A stretch of DNA of 45,410 bases, taken from NCBI RefSeq assembly GCF_014645735.1, contig NZ_BMMH01000034.1:1-45410 (forward strand). Reading direction: 5' to 3'. The position numbers and the translations under genes were made by a program. The notes beneath the pieces were generated by a model. It did no database searches. It was given only the letters and a program-made list of their open reading frames with translations, and had not been told where the DNA came from. Position 1 is the first letter of the stretch. Every line of letters starts with the position of its first letter. Source of the stretch: Nocardia jinanensis (GTDB lineage Bacteria; Actinomycetota; Actinomycetes; Mycobacteriales; Mycobacteriaceae). Shown piece after piece: positions 32,056 to 41,061 of the stretch.

Positions 32056-34992
32056 GTGAAGTTGAGTGTGCGAGGTCTGGCAGGGTCGGCGCAGCGGGTG
32101 ATGTCGACAGCGCAGAACGGCCTGGAGGTGATCCGCTTCGGCGGCCTGGGCCGGGATACCGATTCCTCACCCTTCGAGATCGTCGAGCGACGGCCCATGT
32201 ACCGGTTACGCCGCTATTTTCCGGGCGCCCCCACCGGTGGCCCGGTGGCGCTGTTCGTGCCGCCGCTCATGGTCAACGCCGATATCTGGGACGTCAACGG
32301 TGACGACGGCGCGGTGGGGATCCTGCATCGCGGCGGTATCGACTGCTGGGTGATCGACTTCGGTTCTCCGTCGGTGGAGGAGGGCGGCTGGAAGCGGGAT
32401 CTCGCCGACCATGTGCTCGCCGTGAACAGCGCGATCGATACGGTGTGCGCGACGACCGGCCGGAACGTACACCTGATGGGGTATTCGCAGGGCGGGATGT
32501 TCGCCTATCAGGCCGCGGCGTTCCGGGCGGGTAAGGGGATCGCGAGCATCGTGACCTTCGGCAGTCCGGTCGATATCGTCGCCGGGATGCCCCTGGGGCT
32601 GCCGCACGACGCGGTCTCTGATCTGGTGGATTTCGCGGCCGACCACGTGGTGCCCCGGCTGCCCATCACCGACCGCATGGTGCGTATCGGCTTCCAGCTG
32701 CTCGACCCGGTGAAGACTGCCAAGGCGCGGATCGATTTCCTGCGCCAGCTGCACGACCGGGAGGCGCTGCTCCCGAAGGAACGGCAGCGGCGCTTTCTGA
32801 CCAACGAGGGCTGGATCGGCTATGCGGGACCCGCCGCGGCCGATCTGCTCAAACAGTTCGTCGTGCACAACCGGATGATGCTGGGCGGCTTCGTGATCCG
32901 CGATCAGCCGATCTCGCTGGCCGATCTGAAATGCCCGATCCTGGCGTTTCTCGGCGAGGTCGACGAGATCGGGCAGCCCGCGGCGGTACGTGGGATCGTG
33001 CGGGCGGCGCCACGTGCCGAGGTGTACGAGTCCACGCTGGTATCGGGTCATTTCGGTCTCGTGGCCGGTTCGGTGGCGACCAGGCTCACCTGGCCGCAGG
33101 TCCGTGACTGGGTGGGCTGGATCGACGGCAGCAATCCGCTGCCCGAGGAGATCGTGCCGATGTCGGACCATGTGCCGGAGGGAGTACCGCGAACCGCGCT
33201 TCGGCGCGTGGTCCACACCGCGGCGGCCCTGGTCGAAGCGGGCGCCGAGGTCGGCCGGACCCTGGAGCATCTGGCCACCAATACCTTGCGCGGTTCGGTC
33301 GGCGTGGTGGAGGGCGCCGCGCGCACCCTGCCCCGGCTGACCCGCCTGGGCATGATCGAACCGAGTACCCGGATCTCCATCGGCCGGCTGATGGCCGAGC
33401 AGGCCCGCCGATCGCCGCGCGGGGAATGCTTCCTCTTCGACGATCGGGTGCACACCAACGTCGCCGTCGATATGCGGATCGAGAACGTGGTGCGCGGACT
33501 GATCTCGGTCGGCATCCGTCCCGCGACCCGGGTCGGCGTGGTGATGGAGACCAGGCCCAGCGCACTGGTGACCCTGGCGGCACTGTCGCGTATCGGTGCC
33601 GTCGCGGTGCTCATGGCACCCGAGAGCGATCTGAACTCCGCTTTGGAGCAGACCGGGACGATGATCCTGGTCTCGGATCCGGAGAATCTCCGCCATGCCG
33701 TCGCCACTGGGGCCCGCGTGCTCGTACTCGGCGGCGGTGACGCCCGTGGCCTGGCGGTTCCCGACGGTACCGATCTCGTCGATCTCGAACAGATCGATCC
33801 CGAGCGGGTCCGGGTCCCGGGCTGGTATCGCCCGAACCCGGGCCGGGCTCGCGAACTGGCCTTCATCCTGGTCGCGGGGGTCGGCGACCGGCTCGACATC
33901 AAATACATCACCAACCACAGGTGGGCGCTGTCGGCCTTCGGCACCGCCACCGCGGCCGATCTGGACCACAAGGACACGGTGTACTGCCTGGCGCCGCTGC
34001 ACCATTCGTCCGGACTGCTGGTGAGTCTGGGCGGCGCGATCGCCGGCGGGAGCCGGATCGCGCTGGCCCGCTCCCTGGATCCGGCCCGGTTCGCCGAAGA
34101 GGTGCACCGCTACGGGGTCACTGTCGTGACCTACACGTGGACGATGCTGCGCGATATCCTCGACGCCGAAGTATTTCCCGAAGGGCACGCGCATCCGGTG
34201 CGGCTGTTCATCGGATCCGGGATGCCCGCCGGACTGTGGCGGCGCACTGTCGAACAGTTCGCGCCGGCCCGGGTTCTCGAGTTCTATGCCTCCATCGAGG
34301 GCGATGTGGTGCTGGCGAATGTGCCGGGGGTGAAGTTCGGCTGTAAGGGCCGTCCGGTTCCGGGGACTGCGCGAGTGGAGCTGGTCGCCTATGACCCGGT
34401 ATCCGGTCAGGTCCAGGTGGACGACAACGGTTACGCCCGGCGTTGTGGAGACAACGAGGTGGGGCTGCTGATCGGGTCGGCCGGGGCGACGGTGGATCTG
34501 TCGCTGGGCGGTTTGCGCGGTGTGTTCGAACCGGAGGACTCCTGGTTGCCCACCGAGAATCTCTTCCGGCGCGACAGCGACGGAGACTTCTGGCTGGTCG
34601 ACCGTATCGACACGGTGATCCGGACCCGGCGCGGGCCGGTGTTCACCCAGCCGATCGTCGATGTGCTCAACGATATCGCCGCCGTCGATATGGAAGTGGC
34701 CTACGCGCTGCCGGGTCGTGATCGAGTGCTCGCCGTCGCGGCGGTGAGTGTGCGGCCCGGGTTCCGGCTCGAACCCGTCGATATCACCGAGGCCCTGCGT
34801 TCCCTGGCACCGGACCAGCGCCCGGATGTCGTCTATGTGGTCGACGATATTCCGCGCAGTCCGTGGTTCCGGCCCTCCGCACATGCCGTCGCGGCGGCGG
34901 GTGGCCCGCGGCCGGGCCCGCTCACCTGGTGGTACGAGCCCGAATCGGAGAGCTACGCCGTGCTCACCGATACCGACGCGGCCTGGTTCTGA
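32056..34992 (+). CDS. Rv1683-like fusion: PhaC-type alpha/beta hydrolase plus AMP-binding domain
   Basis: 978 aa. The N-terminal half (60-350) is a PhaC-like alpha/beta hydrolase with nucleophile elbow GYSQGG (Ser144) and likely Asp303 (GEVDE) and His332 (SGHFG). The C-terminal half (435-978) has the acyl-CoA synthetase fold, but key motifs are degraded: the P-loop position reads VAGVGDRLDIKYI (606-618) instead of SGTTGxPKG, TGD is TEN (833-835), and the terminal catalytic lysine region reads PRSPWFRPSA. The domain order matches M. tuberculosis Rv1683, annotated as lipase/acyl-CoA synthase and linked to lipid storage. GTG 32056 has GGGAG upstream. The hydrolase is probably active; synthetase activity is doubtful. 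Confidence 0.8.
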   Translation: MKLSVRGLAGSAQRVMSTAQNGLEVIRFGGLGRDTDSSPFEIVERRPMYRLRRYFPGAPTGGPVALFVPPLMVNADIWDVNGDDGAVGILHRGGIDCWVIDFGSPSVEEGGWKRDLADHVLAVNSAIDTVCATTGRNVHLMGYSQGGMFAYQAAAFRAGKGIASIVTFGSPVDIVAGMPLGLPHDAVSDLVDFAADHVVPRLPITDRMVRIGFQLLDPVKTAKARIDFLRQLHDREALLPKERQRRFLTNEGWIGYAGPAAADLLKQFVVHNRMMLGGFVIRDQPISLADLKCPILAFLGEVDEIGQPAAVRGIVRAAPRAEVYESTLVSGHFGLVAGSVATRLTWPQVRDWVGWIDGSNPLPEEIVPMSDHVPEGVPRTALRRVVHTAAALVEAGAEVGRTLEHLATNTLRGSVGVVEGAARTLPRLTRLGMIEPSTRISIGRLMAEQARRSPRGECFLFDDRVHTNVAVDMRIENVVRGLISVGIRPATRVGVVMETRPSALVTLAALSRIGAVAVLMAPESDLNSALEQTGTMILVSDPENLRHAVATGARVLVLGGGDARGLAVPDGTDLVDLEQIDPERVRVPGWYRPNPGRARELAFILVAGVGDRLDIKYITNHRWALSAFGTATAADLDHKDTVYCLAPLHHSSGLLVSLGGAIAGGSRIALARSLDPARFAEEVHRYGVTVVTYTWTMLRDILDAEVFPEGHAHPVRLFIGSGMPAGLWRRTVEQFAPARVLEFYASIEGDVVLANVPGVKFGCKGRPVPGTARVELVAYDPVSGQVQVDDNGYARRCGDNEVGLLIGSAGATVDLSLGGLRGVFEPEDSWLPTENLFRRDSDGDFWLVDRIDTVIRTRRGPVFTQPIVDVLNDIAAVDMEVAYALPGRDRVLAVAAVSVRPGFRLEPVDITEALRSLAPDQRPDVVYVVDDIPRSPWFRPSAHAVAAAGGPRPGPLTWWYEPESESYAVLTDTDAAWF

Positions 34993-35010
34993 CCGTTCGC
35001 CGGCCTCGAT

Positions 35011-36147
35011 TCAGCACCGGTAGGCGGTGACGGCGTCGAGTACGCGGTCGAGCTGATCGGGGGTGAGCATGGGCCACAGGGGCAACCGGACGATGGTGGC
35101 CGCGAACCGGGCGCTGCGGGCGCACGGATACGGTGTCCGGCCGTATTTGAGCCCCGCGGCACTGGAATCGAGCGGTACATAGTGGAACGGTGCCACGATC
35201 CCGTGGTCGGCGAGATGCCGGATCAGTCCGTCGCGGGCGTCCTCGGTGGGCATCCGTAGATAGAACAGGTGCGCGGTGTGCCGGCGATCCGGTGGAACCG
35301 TCATCGGTGCCACTCCGTGGTCGGCCGCCCACGAGCCGAGCCCGGCCGCGTAGGTGTGCCATACCCGGTGCCGGGAGCGCTGGATGATATGGAATTCGGC
35401 GAGCTGGGCATCGAGCACGGCGGCATTGAGCTCGCTCGGCAGATAGCTGGACCCGATGTCCTGCCACGAGTATTTGTCCACCTGACCGCGCAGGAACCGG
35501 GCACGGTCGGTGCCCTTCTCCCGGATGATCTCCGCGCGACCCATCAGAATGTCGTCGGAGAGCAGCAGGGCGCCGCCTTCACCGCAGTGCACATTCTTCG
35601 TGTCGTGGAAACTTTGCGTACCCAGCGTGCCCAGGGTCCCGAGGGCGCGGCCCCGCCAGGTCCCGCCCAGGCCGTGCGCGTTGTCCTCGATGAGCGCGAT
35701 ACCGTGCCGGTCGGCCAGCTGCCGCAGGGCGGCCATATCGGCGGCGACCCCGCCGTAGTGCATGACCACGATCGCCTTGGTGTGATCGGTGACCGCCGCC
35801 GCGGCGGCCTGCGGGTCGATATTGCCGGTGGCGCTGTCGATATCGACGAACACACAGGTCGCGCCGTGTACCGCGAAAGCGGTGGCGGCGGAGGTGAACG
35901 CGAAACTCGGTACGATCACCTCGTCGCCCGGTCCCAGCTCCAGCAGGAGCGCGGCCAGTTCCAGCGCATGGGTGCACGAGGTGGTCAGCAGGGCGTGGCG
36001 CGCACCGGTGATCGCGCGCAGTTTCGCGGTCGCGGCGGCGGTGAACGAGCCGTCACCGTGACAGTGGTCGGAATCGAGTACAGCGGTCACATTCGCCAGT
36101 TCGGCGGCCGACCGGTAGGGCCGGCTGAAGATGATCCGGTCGTTCAC
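35011..36147 (-). CDS. DegT/WecE-type sugar aminotransferase (dTDP-4-amino-4,6-dideoxyhexose)
   Basis: 378 aa PLP enzyme, cytoplasmic. Resembles WecE/RffA, which converts dTDP-4-keto-6-deoxyglucose plus glutamate to dTDP-4-amino-4,6-dideoxygalactose. Seen: TSCTHALELAALLL, the conserved EDNAHG (Asp155), and SFHDTKNVHCGEGGAL with PLP lysine Lys184. GTG 36147 overlaps the TGA of the GT2 gene (GTGA), so the two are coupled. No nucleotide-sugar dehydratase is nearby; the keto-sugar would come from the rhamnose route (RmlA/RmlB) elsewhere. Confidence 0.85.
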   Translation of the reverse strand: MNDRIIFSRPYRSAAELANVTAVLDSDHCHGDGSFTAAATAKLRAITGARHALLTTSCTHALELAALLLELGPGDEVIVPSFAFTSAATAFAVHGATCVFVDIDSATGNIDPQAAAAAVTDHTKAIVVMHYGGVAADMAALRQLADRHGIALIEDNAHGLGGTWRGRALGTLGTLGTQSFHDTKNVHCGEGGALLLSDDILMGRAEIIREKGTDRARFLRGQVDKYSWQDIGSSYLPSELNAAVLDAQLAEFHIIQRSRHRVWHTYAAGLGSWAADHGVAPMTVPPDRRHTAHLFYLRMPTEDARDGLIRHLADHGIVAPFHYVPLDSSAAGLKYGRTPYPCARSARFAATIVRLPLWPMLTPDQLDRVLDAVTAYRC

Positions 36148-37295
36148 CCGGCCGCCGCCTCGGCGGGCTGCCGCACAGCCGGTTCCCGGGCCTCCGGTGG
36201 CCGGGGCGTCGGTGATTCCACCGTCAGATACAGCGGTTTGCCGACCAGGATGTGCAGCACGACCCCGAGATATTCGGCGATGAGCCCCAGCGAGAACAGG
36301 ACCGCCCCCGAACACAGCAGCAGCACCACGATGATCGAGGCCCAGCCCTCGGGATCCCCACCCCCGCCGGTCAGCGCCGTGTAGATGATCACGCCGGCCA
36401 GGACCGCCCCGGCCAGTGCGAGCGTGACACCGAGCAGGCTCACGACGCGCAGCCCGCGGGTCCCGGTGCACAGCACCATCTTCCAGAACAGAGAGAACAG
36501 CCGCCGGTAGTTGTAACCGGATTCGGGCCTTCCCTCGGTGCGCAGCAGTACCGGGACGGCCGCCGTACTGCCCACGACCCAGCTCAGTGCGACATCGAGA
36601 TAGGCACCGTTACCGGTGACTTCGGCCAGCCGGCGTCCGATATCGCCACGGATCAGCCGGAAGCTTTCGAAGCGGGTCGAGGCGGGAAAGGCGAACAGCG
36701 TGGCCAGCACCAGTTTCGCGCCGCGCGAGGTGAGATTGCGCAGGGGGCTGTGTGGCCGAGTGTTGACGGGCCGGGAGTAGACCAGGTCGGCGCGGTCGCG
36801 GTAGGCGGCATCCAGGAACGCGGCGATACAGCCCGGATCGTGTTGCCCATCCTCGTCCATGGTGACGATCCAGCGGCCTCGGGCGGCAGCCATCCCCGCG
36901 ATCGTGGCGGCGTCCTGTCCGTAATTGCGGCTCAGCCAGATCACCCGGACCCGCGCGTATTCGCCGGCCAGCCGTTGCAGCACGATATCGGATCGATCGG
37001 GGCCGTGATCGTGGACGAGCACGATCTCCTCGACGCGGAACCGGATCCCGCCGGGTGTCGCGGTGGGCGCGGTCAGCATATGTAGTTCGCGCACCAGTGC
37101 GGTGATGGTCTGTTCGCCCCGATAGACGGGAACGACGACCGAAATACCGCACACTTCGGGCGAATCGGATTCCGGGTCGGTGGCCGGGACCGTGGACCCG
37201 GGCCACGGGGCGGCCGGAGCATGCCCCGGCACGAGCGGGCCGGCCGGGGGCCGATCGGTGACCGGGGTGGGAGCGAACTTGGGAGAAAACGGCAT
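36144..37295 (-). CDS. GT2 polyprenyl-phosphate glycosyltransferase (ArnC/GtrB type)
   Basis: 383 aa. GT2 domain (50-270): ISVVVPVYRGEQTI, the SRNYGQDAATIAGM motif shared with GtrB/ArnC/DPM enzymes, and the DXD-type MDEDGQHDP (metal site at 146-149). Two membrane helices follow at about 284-308 and 320-345, as in GtrB. The N-terminal 45 residues are Pro-rich and disordered. It should transfer a sugar from a nucleotide donor to polyprenyl phosphate on the cytoplasmic face; the neighbouring aminotransferase suggests a 4-amino-4,6-dideoxy sugar. First gene of the two-gene reverse operon. Confidence 0.85.
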   Translation of the reverse strand: MPFSPKFAPTPVTDRPPAGPLVPGHAPAAPWPGSTVPATDPESDSPEVCGISVVVPVYRGEQTITALVRELHMLTAPTATPGGIRFRVEEIVLVHDHGPDRSDIVLQRLAGEYARVRVIWLSRNYGQDAATIAGMAAARGRWIVTMDEDGQHDPGCIAAFLDAAYRDRADLVYSRPVNTRPHSPLRNLTSRGAKLVLATLFAFPASTRFESFRLIRGDIGRRLAEVTGNGAYLDVALSWVVGSTAAVPVLLRTEGRPESGYNYRRLFSLFWKMVLCTGTRGLRVVSLLGVTLALAGAVLAGVIIYTALTGGGGDPEGWASIIVVLLLCSGAVLFSLGLIAEYLGVVLHILVGKPLYLTVESPTPRPPEAREPAVRQPAEAAAG

Positions 37296-37446
37296 TGGCG
37301 AGATCGACTTTCGACGGTGGATAACGCGTGCCGGGTCTCGATGACGCTGGTGAGCCCGAGAAATGCGAACTCTAGCAGGCGCACTGGGTGTGGCGCGGGC
37401 AGATCTGGATGCGCGTCGTTACGACCGCAGAACCCGAGGCACGCGG

Positions 37447-37452
37447 TAGGGT
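37447..37452 (+). promoter_or_regulatory. -10 box of the GT-C gene
   Basis: TAGGGT at 37447-37452, 9 nt before GTG 37462, in the 166-nt divergent gap with the GT2 gene. No ribosome site precedes the GTG, so a leaderless or near-leaderless start is likely. Confidence 0.4.
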
Positions 37453-37461
37453 CTGGGACCC

Positions 37462-39702
37462 GTGGCGGATGGTCGAGCCGAGAATCGGCGGGATGTGTTC
37501 CGGTGGGGTCTGGTGTGCGCGGCGGGGGTCCTCGCCGCCTATCTCGCTGTGCTGCTGGCGAACTCCCGGCATTTCTACACCGACGACACCGAAGCCCAGT
37601 ACGCGCCGCTGTGGGTGATGACCGGCCGTGCGCTGCGGGAGGGGAGATTCCCGGTGCTGGTGCCGGAACACTGGCTGGCCGGTAACTATGCGATCGAAGA
37701 AGCGGGTCTGCTCAATCCCCCGCAGCTGCTGATCGATCTGCTCGCGGTATCGGTGGATGATCTCGCGCTGTACGCGACCGCCGTGAAACTGCTGGTCGCG
37801 ATCGTTCTCGGACTCGGTGTCCACCGGGTCTGCCTGGCCTACGGTGGCCACCCGGCCTGGTCGGCAGTGGCCGGTGTGGCGTTTCCGTTCAGCGGTTTCC
37901 TACTGTTCTTCGACGCGGCCAGCTGGATGACCGCGTTCACCGGGACGGCCTGGCTGGTACACGCCTGGGCGTCGGGCGTGCGCTACGCCCGCGGCCGCGG
38001 CGGGCCCGTTCCGGTGTTCGTGTTCCTCTATCTGACGCTTTCGGTCCAATACGTTTTTCCCGCCGTCGAAGCGGGTGTCCTGTTCGCCACGGTGCTCGTG
38101 GGCGAATTCGTGTACCGCCGGGAGTGGGCCCCGGTGATCCGGCTCGCCTTCGTCGCCGGGTGCGCGGCGCTCGCCGGTCTGGCGACCTATCTGCCGAGTC
38201 TGCTCACCGCGGATGTCACCTGGCGCGGCGCGTCGGAGATTCGCAACGACCAGTTTCTGGCCGTGCCCTGGTCGGAATCGCTGAACGCGAGCCTGCCCAG
38301 CACCCTGCCGGCCTTCACCTCCTGGTGGGGGTACGTGCAGCCGTTGCCGATGGTCTACATCGCCTGGTTCCTGGTCCCGGTGCTGGCGTTCATCGACTGG
38401 AAGCGGGCCGCGGGCGCGGCGCGGGAGCTGAGCGGCCCCGCGCTGTTCGCCGTGCTGACCCTGCTGTGGACCGCCGGGCCCGGCACCATGGGACCGCTGC
38501 GCTGGCCGGCCCGCGTACTACCGATGGTCGGGCTGGCGCTGTTGGTGCTGGTGTGTGTCCTGCTCGGCCGGTTCGGCACGGTCGCCGGGAGTCGGCGTCG
38601 CGGTATCGCGGCCGGTCTGCTGGTGCTGCTGCTGCTCGCGCGTTCCGCGGCGGCTGCGCCGGAGGCGGTGCTCGCCCATCTCGTGGCGGCCGCGGGAGTC
38701 GGCGTGCTGGGCGGAGTGGTCGTGTGGCTGGGGCGGACACGCGGTCGTGCCGCGGCCTGCCTGCTGACGCTCGCCGCGGTGGCTCCGATCGCCTATCTAC
38801 AGGTGCACGCGGCCCAGCCCACGCCCATGAGCTGGAATCTGCCGGCGAAGCGGTCGGAGATGAAGGCCGCCTTCCCCGATTTTCCCGGGACCACGCTGCA
38901 ACTGGGTGACCGGGCGCTGATCGCTCCCGCCGAGCGCACTCTCGACGGCGCCTACGGTTCACTGGCCTTCGGCAACTACGCCAAGAACCTGGAGGTGGAC
39001 TATGTGGGCGGATACACCCCGAACGGCCATTTCTATTTCGGTCATCTGCTGTGCATGCGCTGGGATGTCAGCGTTTGCCCCGACGCCTACCGGCGGGCAT
39101 TCGCGCCCGAACCCGAAACCGGGCGTTCGCTGGTGGATCTGATGCTCGTCGACCGCGTGGTGTTGCAGCGTGCCCTGTTTCCCGATGCCCGCGAGCAGCC
39201 CGCGCCGCCGGGCTGGAAATGGGTCGACTACCCGGGACACGAGCAGTACATCGCTGTGCTCGAACGCGAGACGGGGCCGGTATCCGGTCGTAGCGGCCGG
39301 GTCGCCCACACCGAGGGTGTCACCGCAGCCGCATCAGCGGAATCCGATACCACCAGCCGGGTCCGGGTCGATTCGCCCGCCGGTGGCCGCATTGTCTTCG
39401 CCAGGCTGGGCTGGCCGGGGTACCGGGCTCACCTCGACGGTCGGCAGATCCCGATCGATGTGGTCGCGAACAGTTTCGTCGCGGTGGATATCCCATCCGG
39501 CACCAGGGCGGGCGACCTCGAGCTCACCTGGCGTCCACCCGGCTGGAAGATCGGCGCCGCACTCGCGGTGGCCGGGCTGTTCGGTCTCGGGATCCTGGAG
39601 GCGGAACACCGGCGCCGCCGCCGGCATCGGGCGCGGCCACCGGCGTCACCGCCTGCGGAACCCGTTGCCGCAGAACACGATCTGGTGGCCGCGCACCCGT
39701 GA
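37462..39702 (+). CDS. Large membrane protein, YfhO/GT-C glycosyltransferase-like
   Basis: 746 aa. Residues 15-475 hold about 12 hydrophobic segments. The first external loop has the acidic stretch HFYTDDTEAQYAPLW, where GT-C enzymes carry the catalytic Asp/Glu. Residues 480-690 form a soluble outer domain (GNYAKNLEVDYVGGYTPN, then beta-rich segments), followed by a last TM (GAALAVAGLFGLGI) and an Arg/Pro-rich tail. This is the layout of YfhO-type transferases that add lipid-linked sugars to envelope polymers. Its stop overlaps the GtrA start (GTGA). Acceptor unknown. Confidence 0.72.
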   Translation: MADGRAENRRDVFRWGLVCAAGVLAAYLAVLLANSRHFYTDDTEAQYAPLWVMTGRALREGRFPVLVPEHWLAGNYAIEEAGLLNPPQLLIDLLAVSVDDLALYATAVKLLVAIVLGLGVHRVCLAYGGHPAWSAVAGVAFPFSGFLLFFDAASWMTAFTGTAWLVHAWASGVRYARGRGGPVPVFVFLYLTLSVQYVFPAVEAGVLFATVLVGEFVYRREWAPVIRLAFVAGCAALAGLATYLPSLLTADVTWRGASEIRNDQFLAVPWSESLNASLPSTLPAFTSWWGYVQPLPMVYIAWFLVPVLAFIDWKRAAGAARELSGPALFAVLTLLWTAGPGTMGPLRWPARVLPMVGLALLVLVCVLLGRFGTVAGSRRRGIAAGLLVLLLLARSAAAAPEAVLAHLVAAAGVGVLGGVVVWLGRTRGRAAACLLTLAAVAPIAYLQVHAAQPTPMSWNLPAKRSEMKAAFPDFPGTTLQLGDRALIAPAERTLDGAYGSLAFGNYAKNLEVDYVGGYTPNGHFYFGHLLCMRWDVSVCPDAYRRAFAPEPETGRSLVDLMLVDRVVLQRALFPDAREQPAPPGWKWVDYPGHEQYIAVLERETGPVSGRSGRVAHTEGVTAAASAESDTTSRVRVDSPAGGRIVFARLGWPGYRAHLDGRQIPIDVVANSFVAVDIPSGTRAGDLELTWRPPGWKIGAALAVAGLFGLGILEAEHRRRRRHRARPPASPPAEPVAAEHDLVAAHP

Positions 39703-40169
39703 CCGATTCCGCCGGAAAGCCGGCCACCGCTGGCGGGACCGCGCTCGGGGAACACGCCGATCCCGGCCCCCTGCTGCGGCTCGTCCGCCGCCAGGAGCTG
39801 GCCTTCGCAGTGGTGGGTGCGGTCAACACGGCGATGGGGATCGGCCTCACCATCGGCTGGCTGTGGATCCTCGGGACCGCGGTACCGCCGTCTATGGCGG
39901 TGACCGCCGCGTACGCCACCGGAGTCGGGATCGCCTTCGTTCTGCACCGCAGGCTGGTATTCCGGGTCCGCGGCCGACTGCTCCGGGATTTCGCGGGTTT
40001 TCTGGCCGTCAACAGCGGCGGACTCGTGGCCAATGCCCTGCTGCTCGAACTCACGGTCACACTGCTCGGTTTCCCGCCGGCTCCCGCCGCCGTCGTGGTG
40101 ATGGGCGCGGTCGCGGTCGGTAGCTATTTCGGCCACCGATATATCTCGTTCCGCCGACCGGTAGGTTGA
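39699..40169 (+). CDS. GtrA-family membrane protein (lipid-linked sugar flippase)
   Basis: 156 aa with four TM helices: LAFAVVGAVNTAMGIGLTIG at the start is the classic GtrA signature, then HRRLVFRVRG between helices 2 and 3, and SYFGHRYISFRRP at the end. GtrA proteins are thought to move polyprenyl-phosphate sugars across the membrane; Rv3789 is a mycobacterial member. GTG 39699 is coupled to the GT-C gene. The TGA overlaps a TTG that could start the next gene. Confidence 0.85.
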   Translation: MTDSAGKPATAGGTALGEHADPGPLLRLVRRQELAFAVVGAVNTAMGIGLTIGWLWILGTAVPPSMAVTAAYATGVGIAFVLHRRLVFRVRGRLLRDFAGFLAVNSGGLVANALLLELTVTLLGFPPAPAAVVVMGAVAVGSYFGHRYISFRRPVG

Positions 40170-40174
40170 AGCAC

Positions 40175-40405
40175 ATGTCGGAGGAAACCATTCTGGACCC
40201 CACCCTGCTGAGTCTGCTGGCGTGCCCGCAGGACAAAGGCCAGTTGCATCTGGTGCGCGCCGCCGACGGCGCGGATCTGCTGTACAACCCGCGCTTGCGG
40301 CTGGCCTATCCCATCGACAGCGGTATCCCGGTACTGCTCGCCGACGAGGCGCGCCCTGTCGACGACGGCGAGCACGCCGATTTCGCCCGCCAGTTCGGGG
40401 AATGA
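40175..40405 (+). CDS. Trm112-family small protein (Rv1684-like)
   Basis: 76 aa. ILDPTLLSLLACPQDKGQL and LRLAYPIDSGIPVLLADEAR are the Trm112/YcaR signature. Only one of the usual zinc cysteines is kept. Trm112-type proteins act as small activating partners of methyltransferases; the bacterial role is poorly known. ATG 40175 is preferred; a TTG at 40166 overlapping the gtrA stop is an alternative. In M. tuberculosis the homologue follows Rv1683 directly, so the sugar locus appears to be inserted between them. Confidence 0.8.
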   Translation: MSEETILDPTLLSLLACPQDKGQLHLVRAADGADLLYNPRLRLAYPIDSGIPVLLADEARPVDDGEHADFARQFGE

Positions 40406-40416
40406 CACCGCCCGGG

Positions 40417-41061
40417 TCAGGGCTCCCCGGCCCCGGGTGAGTCCTGACCCAGATCTCCGGTGAGATACCGCTGCACTGTCGGCCCGACGGCCGCGACGAT
40501 CTGCGGCAAAGGTAAACCGCTCACCGGCCGCAGATCCAGAATCTTGCGCGAGATCACCAGGCCCGCCATCTGCGAGGCGGCCAGCGCCACCCGGAGGCGG
40601 CCGTCGTCGGTATCGGTCGCGATCCGCTGCCGAACCCGCTCCAGCACCACCGACAGCAGGAAATCCCTGGCCAGCGATGTGTCTCCGTTCGCGACCATAC
40701 TGCGGACCAGCGCGACAGCGCCGGCGCCCGCCGGCGAATCCCACAGGCCCACCACCGCGGCGACGATGGTTTCGCCGAGCCGGTCCAGCGGGACCGCGTC
40801 CACCTGCCGGAGCACCACCTCCGGATCCACCGGTAACTCCACCACTGCCGCGAACAATTGCTGTTTGGTCCCGAAGTAGTGGTGGACCAGCGCCGGGTCC
40901 ACCTCCGCGTCGGCCGCGACCGCCCGGATCGAGGTCTTGTCGAACCCCACCTGTGCGAACCGTTCTCGCGCGGCGGCGAGAATCGCCTCCCGAGTTCCGG
41001 ACTGTCCGGGGCGGCGCCCCGAACGGGCCGGGCGCGCCCCGTCGGAATCAGCGGCGGTCAT
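40417..41061 (-). CDS. TetR-family regulator (Rv1685c-like)
   Basis: 214 aa. N-terminal HTH (GTREAILAAARERFAQVGFD, then SIRAVAADAEVDPALVHHYFGTK), helical ligand domain after residue 75. Last gene of the ATPase-permease-TetR operon; its ATG overlaps the permease stop by 4 nt. Probably represses this exporter operon through the palindrome at 42640-42659. Confidence 0.9.
   Translation of the reverse strand: MTAADSDGARPARSGRRPGQSGTREAILAAARERFAQVGFDKTSIRAVAADAEVDPALVHHYFGTKQQLFAAVVELPVDPEVVLRQVDAVPLDRLGETIVAAVVGLWDSPAGAGAVALVRSMVANGDTSLARDFLLSVVLERVRQRIATDTDDGRLRVALAASQMAGLVISRKILDLRPVSGLPLPQIVAAVGPTVQRYLTGDLGQDSPGAGEP

Noticed and set aside
32206..34884. Long reverse-strand frame opposite the Rv1683-like gene
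   Set aside because: Mirror of a well-supported gene, with low-complexity His/Arg/Gly composition and no start signal.
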